DNA from: Catellatospora sp. IY07-71
GTDB lineage: Bacteria; Actinomycetota; Actinomycetes; Mycobacteriales; Micromonosporaceae
Length of the DNA: 64,000 nucleotides
Direction of reading: 5' to 3'
Assembly (NCBI RefSeq): GCF_018326265.1
Contig: NZ_AP023360.1
Span: 5,861,501 to 5,925,500, forward strand
This document shows, in pieces, positions 33,253-41,992 of this stretch; the stretch's first letter is position 1; each line of letters opens with the position of its first letter. Made by a program: the position numbers and the translations under genes. A model generated the notes under the pieces. It made no database searches and was not told where the DNA came from. It saw only the letters and a list, made by a program, of their open reading frames with translations.

Positions 33253-33263
33253 CATAGCTAGAG
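33248..33263. promoter_or_regulatory. candidate PadR operator
   Basis: CTCTA-N6-TAGAG covers the -10 box of the PadR promoter, well placed for autorepression. Confidence 0.45.
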
Positions 33264-33384
33264 AACGATACGTCTAGTGCGAATTTATTGATCTCAGGGC
33301 GCAGGCGGGCGCAGCCGTGCATCGCCTCGAGCACGAGGTCTTCTCACCCTGTTCGCTGTACCGCGCCGCTATGGAGCACGCGGG

Positions 33385-33633
33385 TCAGCGTTGGTCTGAC
33401 GCGAGCATGTAGCAGCCGTGCTCCAGCCGAACGAAGTCGTCGAATACCACTGCATGGTGGTTGGGAGCGTTGGCACACATTCGCGAGACGACGTGCGTCC
33501 GTATCGTGGATTCCCGGTATGTGCTGCCGCGGCGGAACATCTCCGCGACGACCTGTTGCACCGTGAAGGTTCGATCGGCTGATCGAGTCGCCAGGTCTTG
33601 AGCGACGTCGAGTATTTCGTCGCGAGCAGTCAT
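33385..33633 (-). CDS. small DUF7669-like winged-helix protein
   Basis: 82 residues. The pattern TARDEILDVAQDLATRSADRTFTVQQVVAEM, RRGSTYRESTIRTHVVSRMC, and DFVRLEHGCYML is that of a small winged-helix domain of the DUF7669 type, found alone or attached to other domains in many bacteria; it is probably nucleic-acid binding. The ATG at 33633 is preferred: CATCGT lies 7 nt upstream, close to the leaderless pattern, and the domain starts directly. A longer frame to 33726 has no family support. Confidence 0.65.
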   Translation of the reverse strand: MTARDEILDVAQDLATRSADRTFTVQQVVAEMFRRGSTYRESTIRTHVVSRMCANAPNHHAVVFDDFVRLEHGCYMLASDQR

Positions 33634-33779
33634 ACGCTGCACGATGCTCCGCTGCCCTGCGGTCGCCAAGCCGCCGTTCGGCCAAGGCCTGGTACGGCGA
33701 TCGTCGACCGTTCCGCCAGACGGCAACCGCGGTGTTGCTGGAAACTCACAGCTCCTCGTTGTTCCAGCGTCCGGAAGAC

Positions 33780-34805
33780 TCAGCGGGCGCGCGGCGGGCC
33801 GCTGCTCGCGCGGACGACCAGGGTCGGCGCGACGCGCGGGTGGGTCGCCGGGCCGGGCTCGTCGGCGTCGAGCAGTTCCAGCAGGACGGCCAGGCCGCGC
33901 CGGCCGACCTCGTCGAAGTCCTGCCGCACGGTGGTCAGCGGCGGGGTAAGGAACGCGGCCTCGGGGATGTCGTCGAACCCGACCACGCTGACGTCCTCGG
34001 GCACGCGCACCCCCCGCTCGTGCAGCGAGCGCAGCAGGCCGAGCGCCTGCTGGTCGTTGGCGCAGAACACGGCGGTGACGTCGGGCCGCCCGGCGATCAG
34101 CTCTCCGGCCTCGTATCCCGAGCGCGGGCTCCAGTCACCGTTGACCAGGGGCGGCACCCGGCGGTCGGCTCGTTCGAGGGTCTGCCGCCAGCCGTCGACG
34201 CGGTCGCGGGCCTCGACCCAGTCGCGCGGTCCGGCGATGTGCCATACCGTCTCGTGGCCGAGGTCGAGCAGGTGCTGCACGGCCAGCCTGGCGCCCGCGA
34301 CCTGGTCGACCGAGACGGCGGGCAGCTCCCCGGCGGCGTCGGACTCGACGACCACCGCGGGCACGCCGGTGGGCAGGCTGTGTACGGCGGCGGCGGCCGT
34401 CATCAGCGGCGCGATGATGACCACACCGGCCACCGACTGTTCGGTGAGCGCGTCGACGGCCGCCATGACCCCGGCCCGGTCGAGCTGCTCCAGCGTGACG
34501 ATGCTGATGCCGTATCCGGCGCGCCGGGCGGCCCGCTCGACGCCGAGCAGCGTCGCCGCGGGGCCGTACAGGATGGTGTCGAAGCTGACCACGCCGATGA
34601 CCCGGGAGCGGCGCCCGGCCAGGCCGCGGGCGAGCGCGTTGGGCCGGTAGTTGAGCTGGCGCACCGCCTGCAGGACCCGCTCGCGGGTCTCCTCGCGCAC
34701 GCTGGGGTGGTTGTTGAGCACCCGCGAGACGGTCTGGTGGGAGACCCCGGCGAGGCGCGCGACGTCGTTCATCACCGCGGCGCGTGCGCCGGGCTGCTGA
34801 CTCAT
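33780..34805 (-). CDS. LacI family regulator of the arabinose locus
   Basis: 341 residues. The N-terminal helix-turn-helix and hinge (NDVARLAGVSHQTVSRVLNN, RPNALARGLAG) precede a periplasmic-binding-protein-like sensor domain (GVVSFDTILYGPAATLLGVE, AVFCANDQQALGLL, VVGFDDIPEAAFLTPPLTTV). As the only regulator next to araA and the importer it most likely binds the palindromes at 43660 and 43814 and is released by arabinose or a phosphorylated derivative. ATG 34805 has a GGGAG site 9 nt upstream. A hairpin separates it from araA, so it may have its own transcript. Confidence 0.9.
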   Translation of the reverse strand: MSQQPGARAAVMNDVARLAGVSHQTVSRVLNNHPSVREETRERVLQAVRQLNYRPNALARGLAGRRSRVIGVVSFDTILYGPAATLLGVERAARRAGYGISIVTLEQLDRAGVMAAVDALTEQSVAGVVIIAPLMTAAAAVHSLPTGVPAVVVESDAAGELPAVSVDQVAGARLAVQHLLDLGHETVWHIAGPRDWVEARDRVDGWRQTLERADRRVPPLVNGDWSPRSGYEAGELIAGRPDVTAVFCANDQQALGLLRSLHERGVRVPEDVSVVGFDDIPEAAFLTPPLTTVRQDFDEVGRRGLAVLLELLDADEPGPATHPRVAPTLVVRASSGPPRAR

Positions 34806-34879
34806 GGTTGTCTCCCTCCCGGGCGCATCGTAACCCGGTGTGATCATCCCGAGGTCCACCGGTGTCCCGCCCCGCAGCC

Positions 34880-34911
34880 CGCTCCCAGGTCGAGGGCACG
34901 ACCCGGGAGCG
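34880..34911. terminator. terminator after araA
   Basis: CGCTCCC and GGGAGCG arms, one mismatch, then GGTCG and CGACC around a 6-nt loop, 15 nt downstream of the araA stop on the minus strand. Confidence 0.6.
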
Positions 34912-34925
34912 CGGCGGCGGACCGG

Positions 34926-36422
34926 TCAGAAACCGCGGGCGAGGCGGTAGTACGCCTGGTTCCAGCGCAGCTCGTCGGCGAAGCGGCGGGGGGTGGTGTC
35001 CGCGTCGATGACGACCAGCTCGGTGGTGCTCATCTCGGCCAGGTCGTGCAGCTCGTCGACGCCGACGGCCTGGGACAGCACGGTGTGGTGCGGGCCGCCC
35101 GCGGTGAGCCACGCCTGCGCGGAGGAGGCCAGGTCGGGCCGCGGCTTCCAGACCGCGCGGGCCACCGGCAGCTTCGGCAGCGGCTGCGGCGGGGCGATGA
35201 CGTCCACCTCGTTGGCGACCAGGCGGAACCGCTCCCCCATGTCGGCCAGTCCCATCACCACCGCCGGTCCCTCGGCCGCGTCGAAGACCAGGCGCACCGG
35301 GTCCTCCTTGCCGCCGATGCCCAGCGGGTGGATCTCGACGCGCGGCGTGCCGGCCGCGATGGTCGGGCAGATCTCCAGCATGTGCGCGCCGAGGATGACC
35401 TCCTGGCCGGGGCTGAGGTCGTAGGTGTAGTCCTCCATGAACGACGTGCCGCCGGTGGTGCCGACCGACATCGCCTTGAGCGTGCGGACCAGCACCGCGG
35501 TCTTCCAGTCGCCCTCTGCCCCGAAGCCGTAGCCCTCGGCCATCAGCCGCTGCACCGCGATGCCCGGCAGCTGGCGCAGCCCGCCGAGGTCCTCGAAGTT
35601 GGTGGTGAACGCCCGGAACCCGCCGGCCTCCAGGAAGGAACGCAGCCCCGCCTCGATCCGGGCGGCGTAGCGCAGCGCGTCGTGGCGGTCGCCGCCCGGC
35701 CGCAGCTCGGTCGCCAGCTCGTAGCTGTCGTCGTACTCCTTGACCAGCGCGTCCACCGAGGCGTCGCTCGCCGCGTCGACGGCCGCGACCAGGTCGTTGA
35801 CGCCGTACGTGTTGACCGACACGCCGAAGTGGAGCTGGGCCTCGACCTTGTCGCCCTCGGTCACCGCGACGTCGCGCATGTTGTCGCCGAAGCGGGCCAG
35901 CCGCAGCGAGCGCATCGCGGAGTAGCCCAGCGACGCCCGCACCCAGGTCGCGATACGCGCGACGGTGCGCGGGTCGCTGACGTGCCCGGCGACGGTCTTG
36001 CGGGCGACCCCGAGCCGGGTCTGCACGTACCCGAACTCGCGGTCGCCGTGCGCGGCCTGGTTGAGGTTCATGAAGTCCATGTCGATCTCGGACCACGGCA
36101 GCGCCACGTTGGCCTGGGTGTGCAGGTGCAGCAGCGGCACCCGCAGCGCGTCCAGGCCCGAGATCCACATCTTGGCCGGGGAGAAGGTGTGCATCCAGGC
36201 GATCACCCCGACCGCGCCCTGCATGTCGGCCTGGCGGCAGACGTCGAGGATGTCGGCGGCGGACGTGAGCACCGGCTTCCACACCACGCGGGCGGGGATG
36301 GCCGGGTCGGCGTCGAGCTGCTGCGCGAGCTGGCGCGACTGGTCGGCCACCTGCTGCAGCGTCTCCGGGCCGTAGAGGTGCTGGCTGCCGGTGAGGAACC
36401 AGACCTCGGGGGGTGTCGTCAT
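34926..36422 (-). CDS. araA: L-arabinose isomerase
   Basis: 498 residues, standard length. It converts L-arabinose to L-ribulose with Mn2+. Diagnostic stretches are [20 protein letters not shown] at the N-terminus, [14 protein letters not shown] near 90, [18 protein letters not shown] near 125, the Glu-containing [15 protein letters not shown] and [13 protein letters not shown] metal/catalytic region near 300-335 and [10 protein letters not shown] near 350. The ATG at 36422 has GGAAGG upstream; codons further upstream belong to the permease. Last enzyme gene of the leftward operon, 34 bp after the permease stop. Confidence 0.96.
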   Translation of the reverse strand: MTTPPEVWFLTGSQHLYGPETLQQVADQSRQLAQQLDADPAIPARVVWKPVLTSAADILDVCRQADMQGAVGVIAWMHTFSPAKMWISGLDALRVPLLHLHTQANVALPWSEIDMDFMNLNQAAHGDREFGYVQTRLGVARKTVAGHVSDPRTVARIATWVRASLGYSAMRSLRLARFGDNMRDVAVTEGDKVEAQLHFGVSVNTYGVNDLVAAVDAASDASVDALVKEYDDSYELATELRPGGDRHDALRYAARIEAGLRSFLEAGGFRAFTTNFEDLGGLRQLPGIAVQRLMAEGYGFGAEGDWKTAVLVRTLKAMSVGTTGGTSFMEDYTYDLSPGQEVILGAHMLEICPTIAAGTPRVEIHPLGIGGKEDPVRLVFDAAEGPAVVMGLADMGERFRLVANEVDVIAPPQPLPKLPVARAVWKPRPDLASSAQAWLTAGGPHHTVLSQAVGVDELHDLAEMSTTELVVIDADTTPRRFADELRWNQAYYRLARGF

Positions 36423-36456
36423 GGTGCGTCGCCTTCCGCTGGTACGAGTTTCAGGG

Positions 36457-37452
36457 CTACTTCTTGCGGATGCCGATGAGGCGTTGGAGCAGGATGAACG
36501 CGAACAGCAGGCCACCGATCACGATCTTGGTCCACCAGGAGTTGAGGGTGCCGTCGAAGGTGATCAGGGTCTGGATCACGCCGAGCACCAGCACGCCGAG
36601 CACGGTGCCGAGCACGTACCCGGAGCCGCCGGTGAGCAGGGTGCCGCCGATGACGACCGCGGCGATCGCGTCGAGCTCCATGCCGACGGCGATCAGCGGG
36701 GCGCCGGACAGGGTGTAGAAGGACAGCAGGATGCCGCCGATCGCCGAGCACAGGCCGCTGATCGTGTACACCATGATCTTTGTGCGCGCCACGGGCAGGC
36801 CCATCAGCAGCGCCGACTGCGGGTTGCCGCCGATGGCGTACACGTTGCGGCCCAGCCGCGTGTACGCCAGGACGTACGCGCCGACGGCCACCACCGCGAA
36901 CGCGATCAGCACGCTGATCGACACGAAGTTGCCGCGCGGATCCCCGATGCGCTCCTGCGCCGCACTGGTCCAGAACGGGTCCGTGATGGGGATGGACGAG
37001 TTGCTGATCCAGTTGCACATGCCGCGGGCGAAGAACATCCCGGCCAGCGTCACGATGAACGGCTGGATGTCGAAATAGTGGATCACACAGCCCATCACGA
37101 ACCCGAGCGTCGGACCGATGAGCAGCGCGATCAGCAGCACCAGCGCGGGCGGCAGGCCGTTCTGCAGCAGCGACGCCGACACCATCGCCGTCATCGCGAC
37201 CACCGAGCCGACGGACAGGTCGATGCCGCCGGTGAGGATCACGAACGTCATGCCGACCGCGACGACGAGCAGGAACCCGTTGTCGATGAAGACGTTGAAG
37301 ACGACCTGGATGTTGGAGAAGGCGCGGTACTGCGAGACGCCGATGCCGTACATGACCAGCAGCAGCGCGAACGTGGCGAGCACGGGCACGTGCCGGCGTG
37401 GCAGCCGCCACCGCCCGATCCGGGCGAGGTTCCCCAAGTCGGTGGTGGTCAT
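36457..37452 (-). CDS. sugar ABC transporter permease, YjfF-like
   Basis: 331 residues with 9-10 membrane helices of the AraH/RbsC family; [21 protein letters not shown] and the loop [22 protein letters not shown] are the family marks, and the sequence is closest to YjfF of the galactofuranose importer. It forms a heterodimeric pore with the YtfT-like protein encoded upstream. The start is coupled to the stop of a 23-codon micro-ORF by an ATGA overlap; AGGAG in the micro-ORF serves as ribosome binding site. Confidence 0.92.
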   Translation of the reverse strand: MTTTDLGNLARIGRWRLPRRHVPVLATFALLLVMYGIGVSQYRAFSNIQVVFNVFIDNGFLLVVAVGMTFVILTGGIDLSVGSVVAMTAMVSASLLQNGLPPALVLLIALLIGPTLGFVMGCVIHYFDIQPFIVTLAGMFFARGMCNWISNSSIPITDPFWTSAAQERIGDPRGNFVSISVLIAFAVVAVGAYVLAYTRLGRNVYAIGGNPQSALLMGLPVARTKIMVYTISGLCSAIGGILLSFYTLSGAPLIAVGMELDAIAAVVIGGTLLTGGSGYVLGTVLGVLVLGVIQTLITFDGTLNSWWTKIVIGGLLFAFILLQRLIGIRKK

Positions 37453-37520
37453 GCCTTCTCCTCGCTGCGCTCGTCGGCGGCATTACGCGGCGACATGATT
37501 CGCTCGCTTCGCTCGCTCAT
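37449..37520 (-). CDS. 23-residue micro-ORF bridging two permease genes
   Basis: The ATG at 37520 overlaps the upstream permease stop (ATGA), and its TGA overlaps the next permease start (ATGA). The peptide begins MSERSERIMSPRNAA and ends DERSEEKA, highly charged. The DNA is a GAGCGAAGCGAGCG repeat of a type often seen in Micromonosporaceae, so this may be a repeat insertion that kept translational coupling rather than a functional peptide. Confidence 0.4.
   Translation of the reverse strand: MSERSERIMSPRNAADERSEEKA
37474..37520. repeat. GAGCGAAGCGAGCG-type repeat between permeases
   Basis: Minus-strand GAGCGAGCGAAGCGAGCG run followed by a GC-poor CGTAATGC stretch. Its low complexity and position match dispersed intergenic repeats of the MSERSERI type. 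Confidence 0.45.
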
Positions 37521-38584
37521 GCGGGCACCTGCTCCTTCTGCGGCGCCGCCGCGACCGTGGGGGTGGCGGGCGGGCGCCGCCGGGCGAACCGGGCGCGGAA
37601 CGCCGGGGCCTGGATGAGGCACACCACGATCACGACGACCGCCTTGAACAGCAGCGACGTCTGCGGGCTGATGTTCATGGCGTACACCGTGGTGGTGAGC
37701 GTCTGGATGATCAGCGCGCCGACCAGGGTGCCGCTGAGGGAGAACCGGCCGCCGGCCAGCGAGGTGCCGCCGATGACGACGGCGAGGATCGCGTCCAGCT
37801 CGATCCACAGCCCGGCGGTGCTGCCCGCGGCGCTGGACACGTCGGCGGTGATCATGAATCCGGCCACCGCCGCGCAGAGCCCGGCAATCACGTACACCAG
37901 GAAGGTGATGCGCCGGGACCGGATGCCGGCCAGCCGGCTGGCCTCGGCGTTGCCGCCGACCGCCTCGATGATCAGGCCGAGCGCGGTGCGCCGGGTCAGC
38001 ACCGCGATGAGCAGCGTCACGGCGATCGCGATCAGGATCGCCACCGGCAGCGTGAGCCAGTATCCGGCGCCGATGGTGCGGTACGGGTCGGAGTTGATGG
38101 TGATGATCTGGCCCTCGGTGATCAGCTGCGCGAGACCGCGCCCGGCCACCATCAGAATCAGCGTGGCGATGATCGGCTGGATGCCGATGACCGAGACCAG
38201 CAACCCGTTCCACGCCCCGGCCACCAGTGCCAGGCCCAGGGCCAGGCCCAGCGCGGTGAACAGGGTGGACAGGCTGTTCTGGTCGGTGGCCTGGCTGATG
38301 TGCAGGCACGCCATGGAGCCGGCGATGGCGCAGACCGAGCCCACCGACAGGTCGATGCCACCGGTGGCGATGACCAGCGTCATGCCCAGCGCGACCAGGA
38401 TCAGCGGCGCGGACAGCCGCACGATGTCGACCAGGCTGCCGTACAGGTGGCCGTCCTTGACCTCGATCGACACGAAGCTCGGCCGGTAGGCCGTGTTCGC
38501 CGCGATCAGCACGACCAGGACCACCAGCGGCCAGAACAGCCGCTGCCCGGAGGCCGCGGCGAGCCGGGTGCGTACTTCACTCAT
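37517..38584 (-). CDS. sugar ABC transporter permease, YtfT-like
   Basis: 355 residues, AraH/RbsC-family permease with about ten helices; [20 protein letters not shown] and EAVGGNAEASRLAGIRSRRIT are the conserved loops. Cytoplasmic N- and C-termini are extended (the last 30 residues are Ala/Pro-rich). It pairs with the YjfF-like permease downstream and the ATPase upstream, whose stop codon overlaps this ATG (ATGA). Substrate, by context, arabinose in pyranose or furanose form. Confidence 0.92.
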   Translation of the reverse strand: MSEVRTRLAAASGQRLFWPLVVLVVLIAANTAYRPSFVSIEVKDGHLYGSLVDIVRLSAPLILVALGMTLVIATGGIDLSVGSVCAIAGSMACLHISQATDQNSLSTLFTALGLALGLALVAGAWNGLLVSVIGIQPIIATLILMVAGRGLAQLITEGQIITINSDPYRTIGAGYWLTLPVAILIAIAVTLLIAVLTRRTALGLIIEAVGGNAEASRLAGIRSRRITFLVYVIAGLCAAVAGFMITADVSSAAGSTAGLWIELDAILAVVIGGTSLAGGRFSLSGTLVGALIIQTLTTTVYAMNISPQTSLLFKAVVVIVVCLIQAPAFRARFARRRPPATPTVAAAPQKEQVPA

Positions 38585-40104
38585 GAGCTGGCTCCGCTCG
38601 CGATGGTGGCCATGACGCGGTCGGCGTCGAGGGTGTCGTCGTTGGCCAGCTGGGTGACCATCCGCCGGTCGCGCATGACGGCGACCTTGTGGCTCAGCCG
38701 CAGCACCTCCTCCAGCTCGGCGGAGATGAACAGCACCGCCATGCCGCCGTCGGACAGCTGCACGACCAGGCGCTGGATCTCGGTCTTGGCACCGATGTCG
38801 ATGCCGCGGGTGGGCTCGTCGAGGATCAGCAGCCGCGGCTCGGTGATCAGCCAGCGGGCGAGCACGACCTTCTGCTGGTTGCCGCCGGACAGGTTGCGCA
38901 CCGGCATCTCCGGGTCGGCCGGGCGGATGCTGAGCGCGTCGATGTACTTGCGCACCAGCTCGTCCTGGCGACGGCGCGGGATCGGCCGGGTCCAGCCCCG
39001 GGCGGCCTGCATGGCCAGCATGATGTTCTCGCGCACGGACAGCTCGCCGACCAGGCCCTCGATGCGCCGGTTCTCGGAGCAGAACGCGATGTCGCGGGCG
39101 ATCGCGGCGATCGGGTTGCGGATCGCGGCCGGCTTGCCGTCCATGCTGATCCGGCCGTGGTCGGGACGGTCGGCGCCGAACAGCAGCCGGGCGACCTCGG
39201 TGCGCCCGGAGCCCAGCAGCCCGGCCAGGCCGACGACCTCGCCGGCGTGGATGGTCATCGAGAACGGCGCGACCGAGCCCTTGCGGCCCAGCTCGGCGGC
39301 CTCGATCAGGGGCGTAGACGCCTCGACCGCGGCGAGCTCGCGCTTGGGCTGCTCGTCGAGCTGCTCCAGCACGTCCAGTTCCTTGCCGATCATCTTCTCG
39401 ACCAGCGCCAGCTGGGGCAGCTCGGCGGTGGTGTACTCGCCGACCAGCCGGCCGTTGCGCAGCACGGTGATGCGGTCGGCGACCTCGTACACCTGGTCCA
39501 GGAAGTGGGTGACGAAGAGGACGGCGATGCCCTCGCCCTGCAGCTGCCGCATGATCCGGAACAGCTGGGCGACCTCGGCGCTGTCCAGGCTGGAGGTGGG
39601 CTCGTCCAGGATGAGCACCCGGGCCTGGATGTCGATGGCGCGGGCGATGGCGACCATCTGCTGCACCGCCAGCGAGCAGGTGCCCAGTGCCGCGGTGACG
39701 TCGATGTCCAGCTCCAGGCGCGCCAGCAGGGCGCGGGCCCGGCGGCGCAGCTCGCGCCAGTGGATGGCGCCGAAGATCCGCGGCTCCCGCCCGATGAAGA
39801 TGTTCTCCGCCACCGACAGGTTGGGGCAGAGGTTGACCTCCTGGTAGACGGTGCTGACGCCGGCCGCGCGGGCCTGCATCGGGCCGGCGAACGAGATTTG
39901 CTGCCCGTCGAGCGCGACCACGCCGGTGTCGGCCGTGTACACGCCGGTCAGCACCTTGATGAGGGTGGACTTGCCGGCCCCGTTCTCGCCCATGAGGGCG
40001 TGGATCTCACCGGGGAACAGGCGGAAGTCGACCGAGTCGAGCGCCCGTACGCCGGGGAAGATCTTGCTGATCGTGGTCATCGTCAGGACCGGCTGCCTAC
40101 CCAT
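38581..40104 (-). CDS. sugar ABC transporter ATP-binding protein, YtfR-like
   Basis: 507 residues with two ABC domains. The first has GENGAGKSTLIKVL (Walker A), LGTCSLAVQQMVAIARA (degenerate signature) and LILDEPTSSLD (Walker B); the second has GLLGSGRTEVARLLFG, VRNLSGGNQQKVVLARWL and LLILDEPTRGID. The degenerate first signature and second Walker A are normal for the RbsA/YtfR family. GTG start at 40104 gives the usual opening PVLTMTTISKIFPGVRALDS. A hairpin separates it from the binding-protein gene upstream. Confidence 0.93.
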   Translation of the reverse strand: MGRQPVLTMTTISKIFPGVRALDSVDFRLFPGEIHALMGENGAGKSTLIKVLTGVYTADTGVVALDGQQISFAGPMQARAAGVSTVYQEVNLCPNLSVAENIFIGREPRIFGAIHWRELRRRARALLARLELDIDVTAALGTCSLAVQQMVAIARAIDIQARVLILDEPTSSLDSAEVAQLFRIMRQLQGEGIAVLFVTHFLDQVYEVADRITVLRNGRLVGEYTTAELPQLALVEKMIGKELDVLEQLDEQPKRELAAVEASTPLIEAAELGRKGSVAPFSMTIHAGEVVGLAGLLGSGRTEVARLLFGADRPDHGRISMDGKPAAIRNPIAAIARDIAFCSENRRIEGLVGELSVRENIMLAMQAARGWTRPIPRRRQDELVRKYIDALSIRPADPEMPVRNLSGGNQQKVVLARWLITEPRLLILDEPTRGIDIGAKTEIQRLVVQLSDGGMAVLFISAELEEVLRLSHKVAVMRDRRMVTQLANDDTLDADRVMATIASGASS

Positions 40105-40138
40105 CCCACCAGACCCTTTCGTGAGGATTGCCGGAGGC

Positions 40139-40172
40139 GGGGCCGCCGCGGCGTGCTGCCGGCGGCGGCCCC
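40139..40172. terminator. stem-loop between binding-protein and ATPase genes
   Basis: Arms GGGGCCGCCGC and GCGGCGGCCCC, 12-nt loop, 13 nt after the binding-protein stop. Likely a partial terminator or mRNA stabiliser that raises binding-protein yield over the other components. Confidence 0.55.
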
Positions 40173-40184
40173 TCGGTGTGCGGA

Positions 40185-41186
40185 TCAGTACTTGCGGTTG
40201 GGCAGAGCGGCCTTGGCCTGCTCCGGCGTGAAGGTGGTCTCCTCGGTCTCGATCCGCTGCGGGATCGTCTCACCGGCCTTGACCTTCTTCACCAGGTCCA
40301 TCAGCTGGGGCCCGAGCAGCGGGCTGCACTCGGCGATGAAGTTGAACTTGCCGTCGGCGAGGGCCTGCATGCCGTCCTTGACCGCGTCGATGGTGATGAT
40401 CTTGATGTCCTTGCCGGGCACCTTGCCCGCCGCGGTGATCGCCTCCAGCGCGCCCAGACCCATGTCGTCGTTGTGCGCGAACAGCACGTCGATCTTCGGG
40501 TTGGCCTTGATGAACTGCTCCATGACCGCCTTGCCGCCGGCCCGGGTGAAGTCACCGGTCTGCGACGCGATGATCTTCAGGTTCGGGTTGGCCGCGATGG
40601 CCTCGGCGAAGCCCTTCTTGCGGTCGTTGGCCGGCGCCGAACCCGTCGTGCCCTGCAGCTCGACGATGTTCACCGGGCCGGTGGCCGACTTCATCTCGTT
40701 GACCAGCCACTCACCGGACAGGCGGCCCTCCTTGACGAAGTCCGAGCCGATGAACGTCTTGTACAGCGACTTGTCGGCCGAGTCGACGGAGCGGTCGGTC
40801 AGGATGACCGGGATGCCCGCGTCCTTGGCCTCCTTCAGCACGGTGTCCCACCCGGACTCCACCACCGGCGAGAAGGCGATCACGTCGACCTTCTGCTGGA
40901 TGTAGTTGCGGATGGCCTTGATCTGGTTCTCCTGCTTCTGCTGCGCGTCGTCGAACTTCAGCTCGATGCCCGCCGCGGCCGCCGCCTCCTTGATGGAGTT
41001 GGTGTTCGCGGTGCGCCAGCCGCTCTCGGCGCCGACCTGCGAGAAGCCCAGCGTGATCTTGCCGTCGTCGGCCGGCTCGCCGCCGGTGTCACTGTTGCCA
41101 CAGCCGGCGAGGGCGCCCGCGACCAGGCTCGCGGACAGCACCGCGACGGCTGCGCGTCGCGTGAACTGCTTGCCCAAGGTGAACAT
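40185..41186 (-). CDS. sugar-binding lipoprotein, YtfQ-like
   Basis: 333 residues. A lipoprotein signal with lipobox LAGC (VAGALAGCGNSD) anchors it outside the membrane. The mature part is a type I periplasmic-binding fold, strongly YtfQ-like: GFSQVGAESGWRTANTNSI, FDDAQQKQENQIKAIRNYIQ, VIAFSPVVESGWDTVLKEAK, AHNDDMGLGALEAI. YtfQ of E. coli prefers galactofuranose; here the ara genes suggest arabinose. The ATG at 41186 has AAGGAG 6 nt upstream. Confidence 0.93.
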   Translation of the reverse strand: MFTLGKQFTRRAAVAVLSASLVAGALAGCGNSDTGGEPADDGKITLGFSQVGAESGWRTANTNSIKEAAAAAGIELKFDDAQQKQENQIKAIRNYIQQKVDVIAFSPVVESGWDTVLKEAKDAGIPVILTDRSVDSADKSLYKTFIGSDFVKEGRLSGEWLVNEMKSATGPVNIVELQGTTGSAPANDRKKGFAEAIAANPNLKIIASQTGDFTRAGGKAVMEQFIKANPKIDVLFAHNDDMGLGALEAITAAGKVPGKDIKIITIDAVKDGMQALADGKFNFIAECSPLLGPQLMDLVKKVKAGETIPQRIETEETTFTPEQAKAALPNRKY

Positions 41187-41216
41187 GCGATCTCCTTGAT
41201 GGGTGAGGGCAGTACC

Positions 41217-41242
41217 CGTTCCGTCCCCTACCGGACGGAGCG
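41217..41242. terminator. stem-loop between araD and the transporter genes
   Basis: 10-bp arms with one mismatch (CCGTCC and GGACGG inner part) around a 6-nt loop. Possible attenuation point in the operon. Confidence 0.4.
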
Positions 41243-41314
41243 GTGTTTCAGTGGTGCGCGCGGTGAGAGGTGGTACGCCGCCGGGCTCGGCGGCCATGGA
41301 GCGGTGCGGTGCAG

Positions 41315-41992
41315 CTACGGCGCGGGCGGAGGTGCGACCTGGCCGTAGACGTTCTGGTAGCGGGCGTAGAGGGAGTCCACATCCGCCTGTGCCATCGGCA
41401 CGGGCTCGCCGAGCATCCGCGCCAGGTGCGCGGTGCGGGCGACGTCCTCGCACATCACCGCGGCCTTGACCGCCGCGCGGGCGTCCTTGCCGATGGTGAA
41501 GACGCCGTGATTGCGCATCAGCACGGCCGGCGAGCGGTGCCCGGCCAGCGTGGCGACGATGCCCTTGCCGATGTCGTCGCCGCCGATCAGCGCGAACGGC
41601 CCGATCGGGATCTCGCCGCCGAACTCGTCGGCCTGCGCGGTCAGGTGGCACGGGATCGCCTCGCCGCGGGCAGCCCACGCGGTGGCGTAGGTGCTGTGCG
41701 TGTGCACGACGCCGCCGACCTCGGGCATGGCCCGGTAGACGTAGGCGTGCGCGGCGGTGTCCGACGACGGCGACAGGTCCCCCTCGACCACGTCGCCGTG
41801 CAGGTCGCACACGATCATGTTGGCCGGGCTGAGGTCGTCGTAGGACACCCCGCTCGGCTTGATGACCATCAGCTCCTTGCCGGGCACCCGGGCCGACACG
41901 TTGCCGGCCGTCCAGGCGACCAGGCCGTAGCGGGTCAGCTCGGCGTGCAGCGCGGCGACGGTCGCGCGCACCTCGGTGACGGTCTGGCTCAT
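41315..41992 (-). CDS. araD: L-ribulose-5-phosphate 4-epimerase
   Basis: 225 residues, class II aldolase/epimerase family. It makes D-xylulose 5-phosphate from L-ribulose 5-phosphate. Visible are the phosphate site TAGNVSARVPG, MVIKPSGVSYDDL, the zinc ligands in VVHTHSTYATAWAARGE and MRNHGVFTIGKDA, and the C-terminal Tyr-rich ARYQNVYGQ. The ATG overlaps the araB stop (ATGA), and the order araB-araD makes a direct metabolic pair. Fuculose-aldolase relatives are excluded by the context. Confidence 0.93.
   Translation of the reverse strand: MSQTVTEVRATVAALHAELTRYGLVAWTAGNVSARVPGKELMVIKPSGVSYDDLSPANMIVCDLHGDVVEGDLSPSSDTAAHAYVYRAMPEVGGVVHTHSTYATAWAARGEAIPCHLTAQADEFGGEIPIGPFALIGGDDIGKGIVATLAGHRSPAVLMRNHGVFTIGKDARAAVKAAVMCEDVARTAHLARMLGEPVPMAQADVDSLYARYQNVYGQVAPPPAP

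Noticed and set aside
34806..34925. ara-type operator upstream of the LacI gene
   Set aside because: I looked for TGTTAGCGCTAACA-like palindromes here and found only the terminator hairpin; autoregulation is not supported by sequence.
33732..36479. 915-codon plus-strand frame opposite the LacI gene and araA
   Set aside because: araA and the LacI gene are unmistakable on the minus strand; the plus frame has no recognisable motif.
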